Below, piece after piece: positions 1 through 8,033 of a DNA stretch of 16,453 nucleotides. Position numbers and translations under genes: made by a program. Location: NCBI GenBank assembly GCA_916720335.1, contig CAKAQU010000027.1, positions 1 to 16,453 on the forward strand. The letters run 5' to 3'. The stretch comes from an uncultured Moraxella sp. (GTDB lineage Bacteria; Pseudomonadota; Gammaproteobacteria; Pseudomonadales; Moraxellaceae). A model generated the notes under the pieces. That model worked only from the letters and a program-made list of their open reading frames with translations, was not told the origin of the DNA and did not search any database. The stretch's first letter is position 1. Each line of letters begins with the position of its first letter.

Positions 1-440
1 AGCGTTTGGCGATGTACATTCAAGGCGTGAATAGCGTGTATGATTTGGTGTGGGCAGATGGTGAATTTGGTAAGATAACTTATGGGGATGTATTTCATCA
101 AAATGAAGTAGAGCAATCAACTTATAATTTTGAACACGCCAACGTTGCCAAATTATTTGAATTGTTTGATTTTTATGAAAGTGAAGCCGATAAATTGGTT
201 GGGGTAAATTTGCCATTACCAGCTTATGAAATGGTACTAAAAGCCAGTCATACTTTTAATTTATTGGACGCACGTGGGGCGATTAGTGTAACTGAACGCC
301 AAAGATTTATTTTAAGGGTACGTACTCTTGCGCGTAAAGTTGCTGAAAGTTATGTCAAAGCTCGGGCAAGACTGGGTTTTCCGCTAGCAGATGATAAGCA
401 CAAACAAGAAGCACTAGAAAAATGGCTAGATAAACAATAG
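1..440 (+). CDS. glyQ: Glycyl-tRNA synthetase alpha subunit, 3' part (5' end outside window)
   Basis: This is the C-terminal half of GlyQ, the catalytic subunit of the bacterial alpha2-beta2 glycyl-tRNA synthetase, which charges tRNA-Gly in the cytoplasm. About 145 codons are visible, against roughly 300 residues for the family. The frame is open to the left edge, so an apparent TTG start at position 6 is an internal leucine codon. Readable family stretches include YIQGVNSVYDLVW at the very start, then YNFEHANV, LPAYEMVLKASHTFNLLDARGA and ISVTERQRFILRVRTLARKVA, all typical of class II GlyQ. The gene ends with TAG at 438-440 and glyS follows on the same strand after 106 bp, which fixes the identity. 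I see no frameshift or odd substitution in the visible part. Confidence 0.97.
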   Translation, partial: RLAMYIQGVNSVYDLVWADGEFGKITYGDVFHQNEVEQSTYNFEHANVAKLFELFDFYESEADKLVGVNLPLPAYEMVLKASHTFNLLDARGAISVTERQRFILRVRTLARKVAESYVKARARLGFPLADDKHKQEALEKWLDKQ

Positions 441-546
441 CGGGCGATTTCACATTTTAAGAATCTTAGAAGCATGATAAAACCTAATAAACTATTGCAA
501 AATAATCTAGAAAAATGCCATGATTATTGTAAATAAAGAGTAAAAA

Positions 547-2601
547 ATGACCACAATTCTATTTGAACTTGGCACAGAAGAGTTGCCACCAAAAAATCTA
601 AAAACGTTGCGCGATGCTTTATTGCAAAATGTTAAAAATGCACTGGTAAATGCTGATATTACTTTTGACGAAATAAAAGCCTATGCTGCGCCACGCCGTT
701 TGGCGGTGCAGATTTTTGCTGTAAGCGAAAAGCAGCCTGATAAAACTGAACAAAAAAGAGGACCTTCTGTTAAAGCGGCATTTGATGCAGATGGCAATTT
801 AACCAAAGCAGGACAAGGTTTCGCTCAGGGTCTAGGTGTTGATAAAAATAAACTCATTACAATTCACACCGAAAAAGGCGACTATATTGGCTACGAAATA
901 CAGATTAGTGGTCAAAAAACAACCGATTTATTACCAGCAATTTTTCAAAAAGCCTTGGATGATTTACCAATCGCTAAACGTATGCGCTGGGGGGCAAGCA
1001 AGGAAGAGTTTGTACGCCCTGTCAAATGGGTAGTCTTGATGGCAAATAATCAAGTAATTGATACAATCATTCAAGGACATCAGACTTCAAATCAAAGCTG
1101 TGGACATCGTTATCACGCCCCAGAATTTTTTGACATACCTCATGCGAATGATTATGAAAGAATATTGTTAAATCATAAAGTTATCGCTGATTTTAATAAA
1201 CGTAGACAAGATATCTTATCCCAAGTAGAGCAGCTAGCCAATAAAACCCAAGCGGTTGCTGTCATTCCTGATGAGCTTTTAGATGAGGTTACTGCGCTGG
1301 TGGATTTACCCATTGCACTGCTTGCCAGTTTTGATGAACGATTTTTGGCAGTGCCACAAGAAGCCTTAATCAGTACCATGCAATCTGACCAAAAATATTT
1401 TTGTTTAATAGATAACAATGGCAAATTAAAACCTAATTTTATATTTATCAGCAATATTGATAGCACTGATAAAAATCAGGTTATTTTAGGTAATGAAAAA
1501 GTGGTGCGCCCGCGCCTTGCCGATGCTGAATTTTTCTTTTTGCAAGACCAAAAACAGCCATTATTTGCGTTTTCTGATTCTTTGAAAAATCAGGTATTTC
1601 AGGATAAATTAGGTACAATTTGGGAAAAATCCGAACGCATTGCTCAGTTGTCTGCCTTTATTGCTGCCAAAATTGGTGCTGATGCCAAAAAGGCAACCAG
1701 AGCAGGCTTACTATCAAAATGCGACCTTGCTAGCACTTTGGTAGGTGAGTTCCCAGAACTACAAGGCATTGCGGGCACTTATTACGCTAAAAAAGATGAA
1801 GCACCAGAAGTGGCCGAAGCTATCTTTGAGCAATATTTACCTAAATTTAGTGGCGATGCTTTGCCAAATACACCAATTGGTATAGCGCTAGCGTTAGCAG
1901 ATAGATTAGATACATTGGTTGGAATTTTTGGAATTGGGCAAGCGCCAACAGGCTCAAAAGACCCCTTTAGTCTGCGCAGAAATAGCATTGGTGTACTAAG
2001 AATTTTAATTGAAAAACAGCTTTCACTAAATTTAGCAGAACTTGTTGAGCAGGCAGCCTTAGCATATGGCGATAAAATTTCATCAGACACCGTGCAAAAT
2101 GTACTTGAATTTTTTGCTCAGCGTTATCGTGCTATGTACACAGAGCAAGGCGTAGCGGTAGATACCATTATCGCAGTGCAAGAAATTAATACAAATGTAC
2201 CATTTGATTTTGATAGACGTGTGCGCGCAGTACAAGAATTTCGCCAGCTTTCTCAGGCTAAATCTTTGGCTGAAGCCAATAAACGTGTGGCTAATATCTT
2301 AGCAAAAGCTGATTTTTCCGCTCAAGCTGTTGATGTGCAGTTATTGCATGAACCTTCTGAAGTGGCGTTATACCAAGCAGTTGCAGCAGCGACAGAAGCT
2401 ACAAAGCCCATGCTGGATTCTGCCGATTATCAGGCATTATTGCTAACTTTGTCTCATCTGGATAAACCACTCAATGACTTTTTTGACCACGTAATGGTAA
2501 ATGTTGATGATGTGAACTTGAAAAACAATCGTTTGGCATTACTAAGCCAAATCCGCATGCTGTTTTTAAGTGTGGCAGATATTGGATTATTGCAAGGCTA
2601 A
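547..2601 (+). CDS. glyS: Glycyl-tRNA synthetase beta subunit
   Basis: This is the complete GlyS beta subunit (684 residues; about 690 is usual), which binds tRNA-Gly and pairs with GlyQ in the tetrameric synthetase. The N-terminus has the family signature GTEELPPK at residues 9-16 and APRRLA near 48-53. Further in are WGASKEEFVRPVKWVVLM, the TRAGLLSKCDL stretch, and GIGQAPTGSKDPFSLRR at about 462-478. The last roughly 100 residues form the DALR-type anticodon-binding domain, with FDRRVRAVQEF and ANKRVANIL leading into it. The ATG at 547 is preceded by AAGAG (536-540) at a good spacing. The 106-bp gap from glyQ is wider than in many gammaproteobacteria, but the two are probably co-transcribed. 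A dyad follows the stop. Confidence 0.98.
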   Translation: MTTILFELGTEELPPKNLKTLRDALLQNVKNALVNADITFDEIKAYAAPRRLAVQIFAVSEKQPDKTEQKRGPSVKAAFDADGNLTKAGQGFAQGLGVDKNKLITIHTEKGDYIGYEIQISGQKTTDLLPAIFQKALDDLPIAKRMRWGASKEEFVRPVKWVVLMANNQVIDTIIQGHQTSNQSCGHRYHAPEFFDIPHANDYERILLNHKVIADFNKRRQDILSQVEQLANKTQAVAVIPDELLDEVTALVDLPIALLASFDERFLAVPQEALISTMQSDQKYFCLIDNNGKLKPNFIFISNIDSTDKNQVILGNEKVVRPRLADAEFFFLQDQKQPLFAFSDSLKNQVFQDKLGTIWEKSERIAQLSAFIAAKIGADAKKATRAGLLSKCDLASTLVGEFPELQGIAGTYYAKKDEAPEVAEAIFEQYLPKFSGDALPNTPIGIALALADRLDTLVGIFGIGQAPTGSKDPFSLRRNSIGVLRILIEKQLSLNLAELVEQAALAYGDKISSDTVQNVLEFFAQRYRAMYTEQGVAVDTIIAVQEINTNVPFDFDRRVRAVQEFRQLSQAKSLAEANKRVANILAKADFSAQAVDVQLLHEPSEVALYQAVAAATEATKPMLDSADYQALLLTLSHLDKPLNDFFDHVMVNVDDVNLKNNRLALLSQIRMLFLSVADIGLLQG

Positions 2602-2617
2602 TTTAAAGCAGGGGGTA

Positions 2618-2646
2618 TTAAGCTGGCAACAGTTTGACCAGCTTAA
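2618..2646. terminator. Hairpin between convergent glyS and copD-like gene
   Basis: TTAAGCTGG at 2618-2626 and CCAGCTTAA at 2638-2646 form a perfect 9-bp stem with an 11-nt loop. It lies 16 bp after the glyS stop and 2 bp from the stop of the convergent copD-like gene. Its position suggests a bidirectional end point. Neither side has a proper U-tract, so it may act poorly as an intrinsic terminator, or need Rho, or only protect the RNA ends. Confidence 0.5.
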
Positions 2647-2648
2647 AA

Positions 2649-3092
2649 TTACCAGCGAAAAAATGCCCCTGTAATCACAAAACCAATTGCCCAGATATTA
2701 ACCAATAAAACATGAACACCCATGATTTTTAGGGTGTTTTTGTTATGAGTATTATTTTCTAGCTTTGCAACGACACCAAAACGAGCGCTCATGGCGGTTA
2801 AAATGGTTAAAACCAACCAAGTTAATTTGGCATGAATCAAAGCAGTTAAAGCGCCCATTGGCGACCACCATAGCGAAATTGGCAAAATATTATTTAACAT
2901 ATAAACGCCCGTTATCACCTGCACTGCCAAGGCTGTCATACCAAGTGGTTCATAGCTTTTTTCAAACGCTAAAAAACTGGCAACATCATTATTTTTAATA
3001 AAATTTGGCATTAATCGAATTAGTAGGTACAAATGTCCACCCACCCAAATTGTAGCGCCAAGTAAATGTAAAATAAGGGCTATTTTATGCAT
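2649..3092 (-). CDS. CopD-family small integral membrane protein
   Basis: This is a 147-residue inner-membrane protein that resembles the short CopD-family proteins common in Moraxellaceae. Four hydrophobic helices are visible, at roughly residues 4-28, 48-70, 80-106 and 124-145. The first holds the motif HLLGATIWVGGHLYL, with His9 and His20, the kind of histidine pair that in CopD-like and related four-helix proteins can bind metal or haem. The start at 3092 has AGGA seven bases upstream. It lies 16 bp behind the DUF3025 gene, so the two probably form an operon. The true substrate is unknown. A role in copper handling is only inferred from the family name, and a redox or haem role is also possible. 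Confidence 0.8.
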   Translation of the reverse strand: MHKIALILHLLGATIWVGGHLYLLIRLMPNFIKNNDVASFLAFEKSYEPLGMTALAVQVITGVYMLNNILPISLWWSPMGALTALIHAKLTWLVLTILTAMSARFGVVAKLENNTHNKNTLKIMGVHVLLVNIWAIGFVITGAFFRW

Positions 3093-3108
3093 GATTTATC
3101 CTAGTTTG

Positions 3109-3972
3109 CTAGCTGTTTTTACGACCTTTGCGAAAAACAAATGAATCTTGATAAAAATCTGGATTTTGATTTTCTTTCCAAAAATAAGGTACGCCAAGTA
3201 TTGGCAAAGGATTGAGCATTTGAGGGGTAACACCATCTTGTAAAAATTTATCCATTTGCCAACATAAACATTCATCAATAAACGCATATTTATCTTTTAA
3301 TGATAGACCAAAAAATGTTGATGGTACATTGATAATAACGGTGTGGCTGCATAACGCTTTTCTAGGCGCAATTAGCTGTTCTAGTAGAGCGTGCCCAAAA
3401 ATCATGATTTGAGCCTTGTCATTAGCTTTAGGATTGATGGGATTATGCCAATAAAAACGATTGTCCACCAAACAGTGCTGCCAGTCAAATTTTGCCAAAG
3501 AATCAGCAATCGCCTCGCCAATCATTTCATCGCTGACCACCAAAATTGCCCCATTTTCATCAAATACAGTGATGGTATCGCGAAGCCGATTTCGCTGATT
3601 GTTTTGGGTAAAATTTTGACAATGTTTATGGTTTAATAAAGCTTTGGTTTTGGGAAAATAAGACCAAATGCACGCTCCAAACCAGTCATGTAGATTGTTG
3701 CGAGTGGGGATTTTGTGTTGATGAAAGATAAATTGTTCGTAGGATGTGCCGTGAGGGAGGTCATCTTGGCTGGTAAAAGTTAATTTTTTGTCTGTATTGT
3801 GTATAGATATATTTAGGGTTTGACGAGTAAAATACGCGTTTAACCAACCAGCTAGGTTTTTTGGTGGATGATTTACTATTTGGGCATGTAGTGCTTGGTG
3901 GATATCCAAAAATGGTAAAAACCACATTGCTTTTTGGTCAATGTTGGCAAAAGATGAAATAAAGTCTTGCAT
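3109..3972 (-). CDS. DUF3025 domain-containing protein
   Basis: This is a 287-residue soluble protein of the DUF3025 family, which is widespread in beta- and gammaproteobacteria and has no established function. The diagnostic block runs from about residue 74 to 142: HGTSYEQFIF, then PTRNNLHDWFGACIWSYFPK, LLNHKH, RNRLRDTITVFDENGAILV. A second conserved part is around 190-215 (IMIFGHALLEQLIAPRKAL). No signal peptide or membrane segment is visible. The density of His, Asn and Trp residues in the conserved block looks like an active or metal site, but this is inference. The ATG at 3972 is only about 21 bases downstream of a likely start of transcription, and the CopD-like gene follows in the same transcript. 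Confidence 0.85.
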   Translation of the reverse strand: MQDFISSFANIDQKAMWFLPFLDIHQALHAQIVNHPPKNLAGWLNAYFTRQTLNISIHNTDKKLTFTSQDDLPHGTSYEQFIFHQHKIPTRNNLHDWFGACIWSYFPKTKALLNHKHCQNFTQNNQRNRLRDTITVFDENGAILVVSDEMIGEAIADSLAKFDWQHCLVDNRFYWHNPINPKANDKAQIMIFGHALLEQLIAPRKALCSHTVIINVPSTFFGLSLKDKYAFIDECLCWQMDKFLQDGVTPQMLNPLPILGVPYFWKENQNPDFYQDSFVFRKGRKNS

Positions 3973-3999
3973 ATAATCGCTCTAATGATAGACATTTAG

Positions 4000-4008
4000 A
4001 TTATATCA
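4000..4008 (-). promoter_or_regulatory. Extended -10 promoter for the DUF3025-copD operon
   Basis: Read on the minus strand, 4008 to 4000 is TGATATAAT, a perfect extended -10 (TGnTATAAT). No clear -35 hexamer sits 17 bp upstream, which is normal for extended -10 promoters. Transcription would start near 3993, giving a leader of about 20 nt before the DUF3025 ATG at 3972. Confidence 0.55.
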
Positions 4009-4134
4009 CAGGATTGTTATTTGGTATTGTCCATAAAAATCCATACTATTATCATGGATATAATGTGTCAGTACAGACAAAATGCGCCACTTATTTTACA
4101 TAAGGCAATTTTTTTAAGATTATGTTTTGATGGA

Positions 4135-4177
4135 TTTTATGTTAATTTTATGTTAATTTTTTTAACTTTTATGTTAA
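4135..4177. repeat. Three phased copies of an AT-rich 11-mer upstream of rpoN
   Basis: TTTTATGTTAA occurs exactly at 4135-4145, 4146-4156 and 4167-4177. The first two are directly adjacent and the third starts 21 bp after the second, so all three lie on nearly the same helical face. This could be a cooperative protein-binding array or a bent, silenced AT-rich tract. It may also be a chance product of low-complexity sequence. Confidence 0.6.
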
Positions 4178-4484
4178 AAGAAAAATAAAATAATTACAAA
4201 AATAACATTATAAAACAATTATTTAATAGTAATTACTTAATAAATAATTGATGAAATACCAAAGAAATGACACAATATTTCTATATCATGGCATTAAAAT
4301 TGTGTATATATTTAGAACGATTAATAAAAATTTGTCAGATTATAAAAAATCAACATTTTAATCATTTATCCATAAAAAATGCAAAAAATATACCAAAATA
4401 TGAATAATGGTGAAATGTGATTTGGTTGTTTGGTTTGTTGGATTTATCTTGTTTTTTACTTGATATGGCGATTGGATTATTTTT

Positions 4485-6089
4485 ATGAGTATGTCATTTG
4501 GATTGGGTGTTAATCTTAACACATCACAAAAGCTCACCCCGCAAATGCAACAGGCAATTCGCTTGCTTGCATTGTCGCATTTAGAGCTGGAACAAGAAAT
4601 TCAGCTAAAATTGGATAATAATCCATTACTAGAAAGAATAGAAGAAGAGCCAGAGATGGTCAGCCTTGATACGCCAACTTTTGATGATTGGACGGATAAT
4701 AATTGGCAAACCAAAGGTGAAAAACCAGATAACGATGGTTTTGGCGATGATAGTGAGGCTGACAGTTACGATAAATTATCTCAAAACCAGCTTGATGGCG
4801 AGGCAACCGATAATGACTGGGATAATGTTTATGCAAGTGATGTAGATTATGATGGTGATTTTAATGTGCGTGGACAAATTGATGAAGAAATTGATGGGTA
4901 TTTGGGAGCGACCAAATCAACTATTCAAGACCATGTACGTTGGCAAATGAATTTTAAACATCTAACTCAAAATGAACAAATCATCGCTGAATATTTGATT
5001 GATGCGATGGATGATTCTGGTTATATTCGCTTAAACATTGATGAATTGCACCAAAACTTAACTTTGATGGCATCTTTTTACCAATGGGAAAAAGAAATCA
5101 CGCCTGCTCAAATTATGGCAGTATTAAAGAGCATTCAGGAGTGCTCACCAACAGGAGTGGGTGCAAGAAATTTAGCAGAATGTTTACGAATTCAACTAAA
5201 TGAAAAAATTAGAGAAAATTTGGATTTGCCGTTTGCTGATGAGGCTTATTTGGTGTTATCAGCAACAAGTTATTTGGAAAATAATAATATCAAAGCATTA
5301 ATGCAAGCAACAGGATTGACTGTGGATGAAATTAAAGGCGCAATGAGTCTAATTCGCACACTTGACCCAGAGCCTGCAACAAGTTTTTATCAAGAAGATG
5401 ACAACCAAGAACAAGCAGTTGATGTCCCAGATATTTTGGTGATTGCTTTAAATCATAAAAATGGTGTATATCATAAAAAATCTTTAAAAGATACTCAAGA
5501 TGCCAGCGCATGGAAAGTGGTATTAAACCCTGACATTCTGCCTCAATTAAAAATCAATCAAGAATACGCCAGCCTAATCAAAAAAGGAGATGAAAGCCCA
5601 AGCAATTTATACCTAAAAGAGCATTTGACGGATGCCCGATTGTTTATTCGTAGCATTGAGGAACGCAATCAAAATTTATTAAAAGTGGCAACCTGCATTG
5701 TTCAGCGTCAGCAAGGGTTTTTTGAAGATGGAGTACAAGCGATGATTCCAATGACTCTAAAAGATGTCGCTCAAGAAGTGGGGCTACATGAATCCACAGT
5801 TTCACGTTTAACAACCAATAAAACCATGCTAACCCCACAAGGGCTTTTGCCATTAAAATATTTCTTTTCATCCAGCGTTGGTAGTGAAGAAGGCGATGTT
5901 TCTTCTACCGCCATCAGTGCTAAAATTCGTGAAATGATTGCCTGTGAAAACCCCAAAAAACCACTTTCTGATGCCAACATTACCAAAGCCTTAGAAGCCG
6001 AAGGTATCAGCATTTCAAGACGCACTGTAACCAAATATCGCGAATTGATGAATATTCCATCATCAACATTGCGCAAACAAAAAATTTAA
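4485..6089 (+). CDS. rpoN: RNA polymerase sigma-54 factor
   Basis: This is a complete sigma-54 (534 residues), which directs RNA polymerase to -24/-12 promoters that need ATP-driven enhancer-binding activators. Region I is at residues 4-50, with LTPQMQQAIRLLALS and LEQEIQ...NPLLE. Region II is a long acidic linker (about 52-140, rich in Asp, Asn and Glu). The core-binding domain follows. The helix-turn-helix is around 424-461 (LKDVAQEVGLHESTVSRLTTNK, then LKYFFSS), and the RpoN box is SRRTVTKYRE at 511-520, two changes from the usual ARRTVAKYRE. The first ATG (4485) or the third codon ATG could be the start, as neither has a strong ribosome binding site. Its usual neighbours lptB (upstream) and hpf/ptsN (downstream) are missing, and the next gene is convergent after 13 bp. 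Confidence 0.98.
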   Translation: MSMSFGLGVNLNTSQKLTPQMQQAIRLLALSHLELEQEIQLKLDNNPLLERIEEEPEMVSLDTPTFDDWTDNNWQTKGEKPDNDGFGDDSEADSYDKLSQNQLDGEATDNDWDNVYASDVDYDGDFNVRGQIDEEIDGYLGATKSTIQDHVRWQMNFKHLTQNEQIIAEYLIDAMDDSGYIRLNIDELHQNLTLMASFYQWEKEITPAQIMAVLKSIQECSPTGVGARNLAECLRIQLNEKIRENLDLPFADEAYLVLSATSYLENNNIKALMQATGLTVDEIKGAMSLIRTLDPEPATSFYQEDDNQEQAVDVPDILVIALNHKNGVYHKKSLKDTQDASAWKVVLNPDILPQLKINQEYASLIKKGDESPSNLYLKEHLTDARLFIRSIEERNQNLLKVATCIVQRQQGFFEDGVQAMIPMTLKDVAQEVGLHESTVSRLTTNKTMLTPQGLLPLKYFFSSSVGSEEGDVSSTAISAKIREMIACENPKKPLSDANITKALEAEGISISRRTVTKYRELMNIPSSTLRKQKI

Positions 6090-6102
6090 TTTTATCATCT
6101 AT

Positions 6103-6801
6103 CTATAAAAGTTGCAGTAAACTTTTTTTGGTAATTAATTTTTTATTTGTTTGCCATACGACTAAATCATCACTATCATCAGGAATTTGTAGAGCGGTTA
6201 AAAATCCATCAGCATAAGCATAGGTGTCAATGCAAATAAGCCCTTGATGTTGATATACCCGCCCATCTTTTTGCGTGGTATGTCCGCACACAATGGTTTT
6301 ACCTGAAATGTGTGGCGTATCATGATGGTGTAAAGGTCGCCAGCGCAGACCAATTTCGCCTTGTTGTTTTAAAGCAAGATTGGGTTTTGGGGTGGCGTGT
6401 GTAAAGATAAATTTATCTGTTTCAAAATATTGATGACGAGATTTTAACCATCTAATATAATGGTGAGGAATTTTCAATAATCCATGCAAATCATCAGTCA
6501 AACCAAATGACCAAAGCGTGTTATCACCACCATAACGTAGCCAAAAATCCAGCATATCAGGATTGGTAAAATCAAGGTAAGCGTCTAAAAGCATTTGTTC
6601 GTGATTACCTAAAAGTGTAATTACTTGACAAATGGTTTCATAGGTCATAATTGTATCTAACACACCTTTGCTGTTTGTACCTCTATCAATCATATCGCCT
6701 AAAAAAATCAGTGTGTCAGATTTTTTAGGGTTGATAGTGTCTAAAAGAGCAATCAATTTGTCATTTGAGCCATGAATATCGCCAAAAGCATAAATACTCA
6801 T
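6103..6801 (-). CDS. PPP-family metallophosphatase (serine/threonine-phosphatase or ApaH-like)
   Basis: This is a 232-residue cytoplasmic metallophosphoesterase of the PPP superfamily, related to lambda and PrpA/PrpB phosphatases and to ApaH. All the dinuclear metal motifs are present: GDIHG (Asp8, His10), GDMIDRG (Asp36, with Asp39-Arg40), GNHE (Asn66, His67), THA (His135) and GHT (His174). The substrate cannot be told from sequence: phosphoprotein and dinucleoside polyphosphate hydrolysis are both possible. It is shorter than classical ApaH (about 270-280), which favours a protein-phosphatase-like or YmdB-unrelated PrpA-like role. It is translationally linked to queG: the ribosome binding site AAGGAGA starts inside the queG stop codon, and the ATG follows five bases later. 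Confidence 0.9.
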   Translation of the reverse strand: MSIYAFGDIHGSNDKLIALLDTINPKKSDTLIFLGDMIDRGTNSKGVLDTIMTYETICQVITLLGNHEQMLLDAYLDFTNPDMLDFWLRYGGDNTLWSFGLTDDLHGLLKIPHHYIRWLKSRHQYFETDKFIFTHATPKPNLALKQQGEIGLRWRPLHHHDTPHISGKTIVCGHTTQKDGRVYQHQGLICIDTYAYADGFLTALQIPDDSDDLVVWQTNKKLITKKSLLQLL

Positions 6802-6805
6802 TTTT

Positions 6806-6813
6806 TCTCCTTA
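6806..6813 (-). promoter_or_regulatory. Ribosome binding site overlapping the queG stop codon
   Basis: On the minus strand the bases read TAAGGAGA, so the TAA stop of queG (6811-6813) supplies the first bases of a near-perfect Shine-Dalgarno for the phosphatase gene, whose ATG is at 6801. This arrangement favours re-initiation by ribosomes that finish queG. Confidence 0.8.
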
Positions 6814-8001
6814 TTCATTGGTATAAATTTCATGAATTGCCCAAAGAATGTGTTCATCCAATATGGCGTTTTGCCCAAGTTTAGTATTCAACAAAGCTAC
6901 AACCTCTTGTTTTTCTTGTTGTGTTTTTGGCTTGCTATTGCCTAAAGCGATGGCAATATTGCGCATAAATCCAAAATACCCAGCACGACGAATGGGTGAA
7001 CCTTCAGTAAAGCTTAAAAAATCACTTTCTTGCCACTGCCAGAGCTGATTTAGAGTAATATTATCTAAATGATGACGGGGAGCGTAATCGGCAACCAAAC
7101 TGATTTTGGCGTATCGATTCCATGGACAAATTAACTGACAATCGTCGCAGCCAAATACTCGATTGCCGATTGCTTTGCGATATTTGATATCAATACTACC
7201 TTTGTGTTCTATAGTTAAATAAGAAATACACGCCTTAGCATCAACAGTATAAGGGGCAATAATAGCTTTTGTAGGGCAAACATCAATGCATGCATTGCAA
7301 GAGCCGCAATGACTAGAAACAGGCGTACTGGTGTTTTTTTCCACCAAATCTAAACTGATAAACAATTCACCCAAATTAAAAAAAGAACCTGCTTGACGAT
7401 TGATAAGCAAGGTATGTTTACCCGTCCAACCTAGACCGCACGCATCAGCTAAAGGGCGTTCAAAGATGGGGGCTGAATCACTAAATGGGCGAAAGATAAA
7501 ATCATCTTCAGCGCCCACCCCTAGGCCTTGCCAGTTTGGTAATTCATTTTGAATTAAATGAGCTAGAGTTTTTAGTTTTTGCCGCATCGTTTTATGGTAA
7601 TCGCGACCTCGGGCATAACGAGCGATGATGGCGTGGTTGGGTTTTTGGTTATCACTAATGGTTCTGGGTTTTGGAAGTTCGTGCAAATAATCCATGCGAA
7701 CACTGATGATGGTTTTCGCACCTGCAACTAAAAGACTAGGATTGGCGCGTAAATGATGATTTTCTTCTAAAAATTTTAATTCACCATGTAAATTTTGTGA
7801 TAAGCGTGCTTGTAAATGGGTAGTGGATTTGGCAAATAAATCATGGTGCACGGATAAAAAACCACAATCACTAAAACCTAAAGATAATGCTTGAGTTTTT
7901 ATCCATGCTTTTATTAAGGCTTTTGGACAGGCTGTTTCAATTTGTTTTGCTGTAGTCATGTCAAAATTGTCCATTTTAACAAAACTTATGTTAAAAAGCA
8001 T
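6811..8001 (-). CDS. queG: Epoxyqueuosine reductase (tRNA queuosine synthesis)
   Basis: QueG is a cobalamin-dependent iron-sulfur enzyme that reduces epoxyqueuosine to queuosine at the wobble base of GUN tRNAs. With the longest reading (396 residues) the sequence shows RYARGRDYHK (128-137), RPFSDSAPIFERPLA (171-185, Asp175 matching the proposed catalytic acid), GLGWTGKHTLL (189-199), a first cluster motif with Cys232, 235, 238 and 242, and a second with Cys285, 288 and 292 in CDDCQLICPWNRYA. A HEAT-like tail follows. The start is uncertain: ATGs at 8001, 7974 and 7959 are in frame, none with a good ribosome binding site. The family is usually 350-380 residues, which favours 7974 or 7959. It lies 32 bp after the DUF4124 gene. 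Confidence 0.96.
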   Translation of the reverse strand: MLFNISFVKMDNFDMTTAKQIETACPKALIKAWIKTQALSLGFSDCGFLSVHHDLFAKSTTHLQARLSQNLHGELKFLEENHHLRANPSLLVAGAKTIISVRMDYLHELPKPRTISDNQKPNHAIIARYARGRDYHKTMRQKLKTLAHLIQNELPNWQGLGVGAEDDFIFRPFSDSAPIFERPLADACGLGWTGKHTLLINRQAGSFFNLGELFISLDLVEKNTSTPVSSHCGSCNACIDVCPTKAIIAPYTVDAKACISYLTIEHKGSIDIKYRKAIGNRVFGCDDCQLICPWNRYAKISLVADYAPRHHLDNITLNQLWQWQESDFLSFTEGSPIRRAGYFGFMRNIAIALGNSKPKTQQEKQEVVALLNTKLGQNAILDEHILWAIHEIYTNE

Positions 8002-8033
8002 AATAATTTAAAACCACCATACCTATTTTTAGA

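Larger units (their letters stand above)
3973..4484. other. 512-bp AT-rich intergenic region between DUF3025 gene and rpoN
   Basis: No credible coding region is present. The stretch is extremely AT-rich between about 4100 and 4400. It holds the minus-strand extended -10 promoter near 4000, a dyad ATCCAT/ATGGAT at 4039-4059 that runs into a plus-strand TATAAT (4059-4064), a weak hairpin with a T-run at 4086-4115, and three copies of an 11-mer at 4135-4177. I could not identify a convincing -35/-10 pair immediately upstream of rpoN. The best candidate (TTGGAT near 4438 with TGATAT near 4461) is weak. Confidence 0.6.

Noticed and set aside
6..8. TTG at position 6 as a start for a short gene
   Set aside because: The frame continues to the left edge and the protein matches the internal part of GlyQ, so this is a Leu codon.
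441..546. Imperfect dyad TTAAGA/TCTTAG between glyQ and glyS as a terminator or promoter
   Set aside because: The arms are separated by a single base and cannot form a hairpin, there is no T-run, and no -35/-10 pair is convincing. glyQS co-transcription remains the simplest reading.
4100..4400. AT-rich stretch as a replication origin or horizontally acquired island
   Set aside because: No DnaA-box cluster, iterons, integrase or attachment-site repeats are visible, and both flanking genes are core genes. AT richness alone is not enough.
5771..6076. Minus-strand open frame opposite the end of rpoN
   Set aside because: It overlaps the conserved helix-turn-helix and RpoN box coding region and shows no domain of its own.
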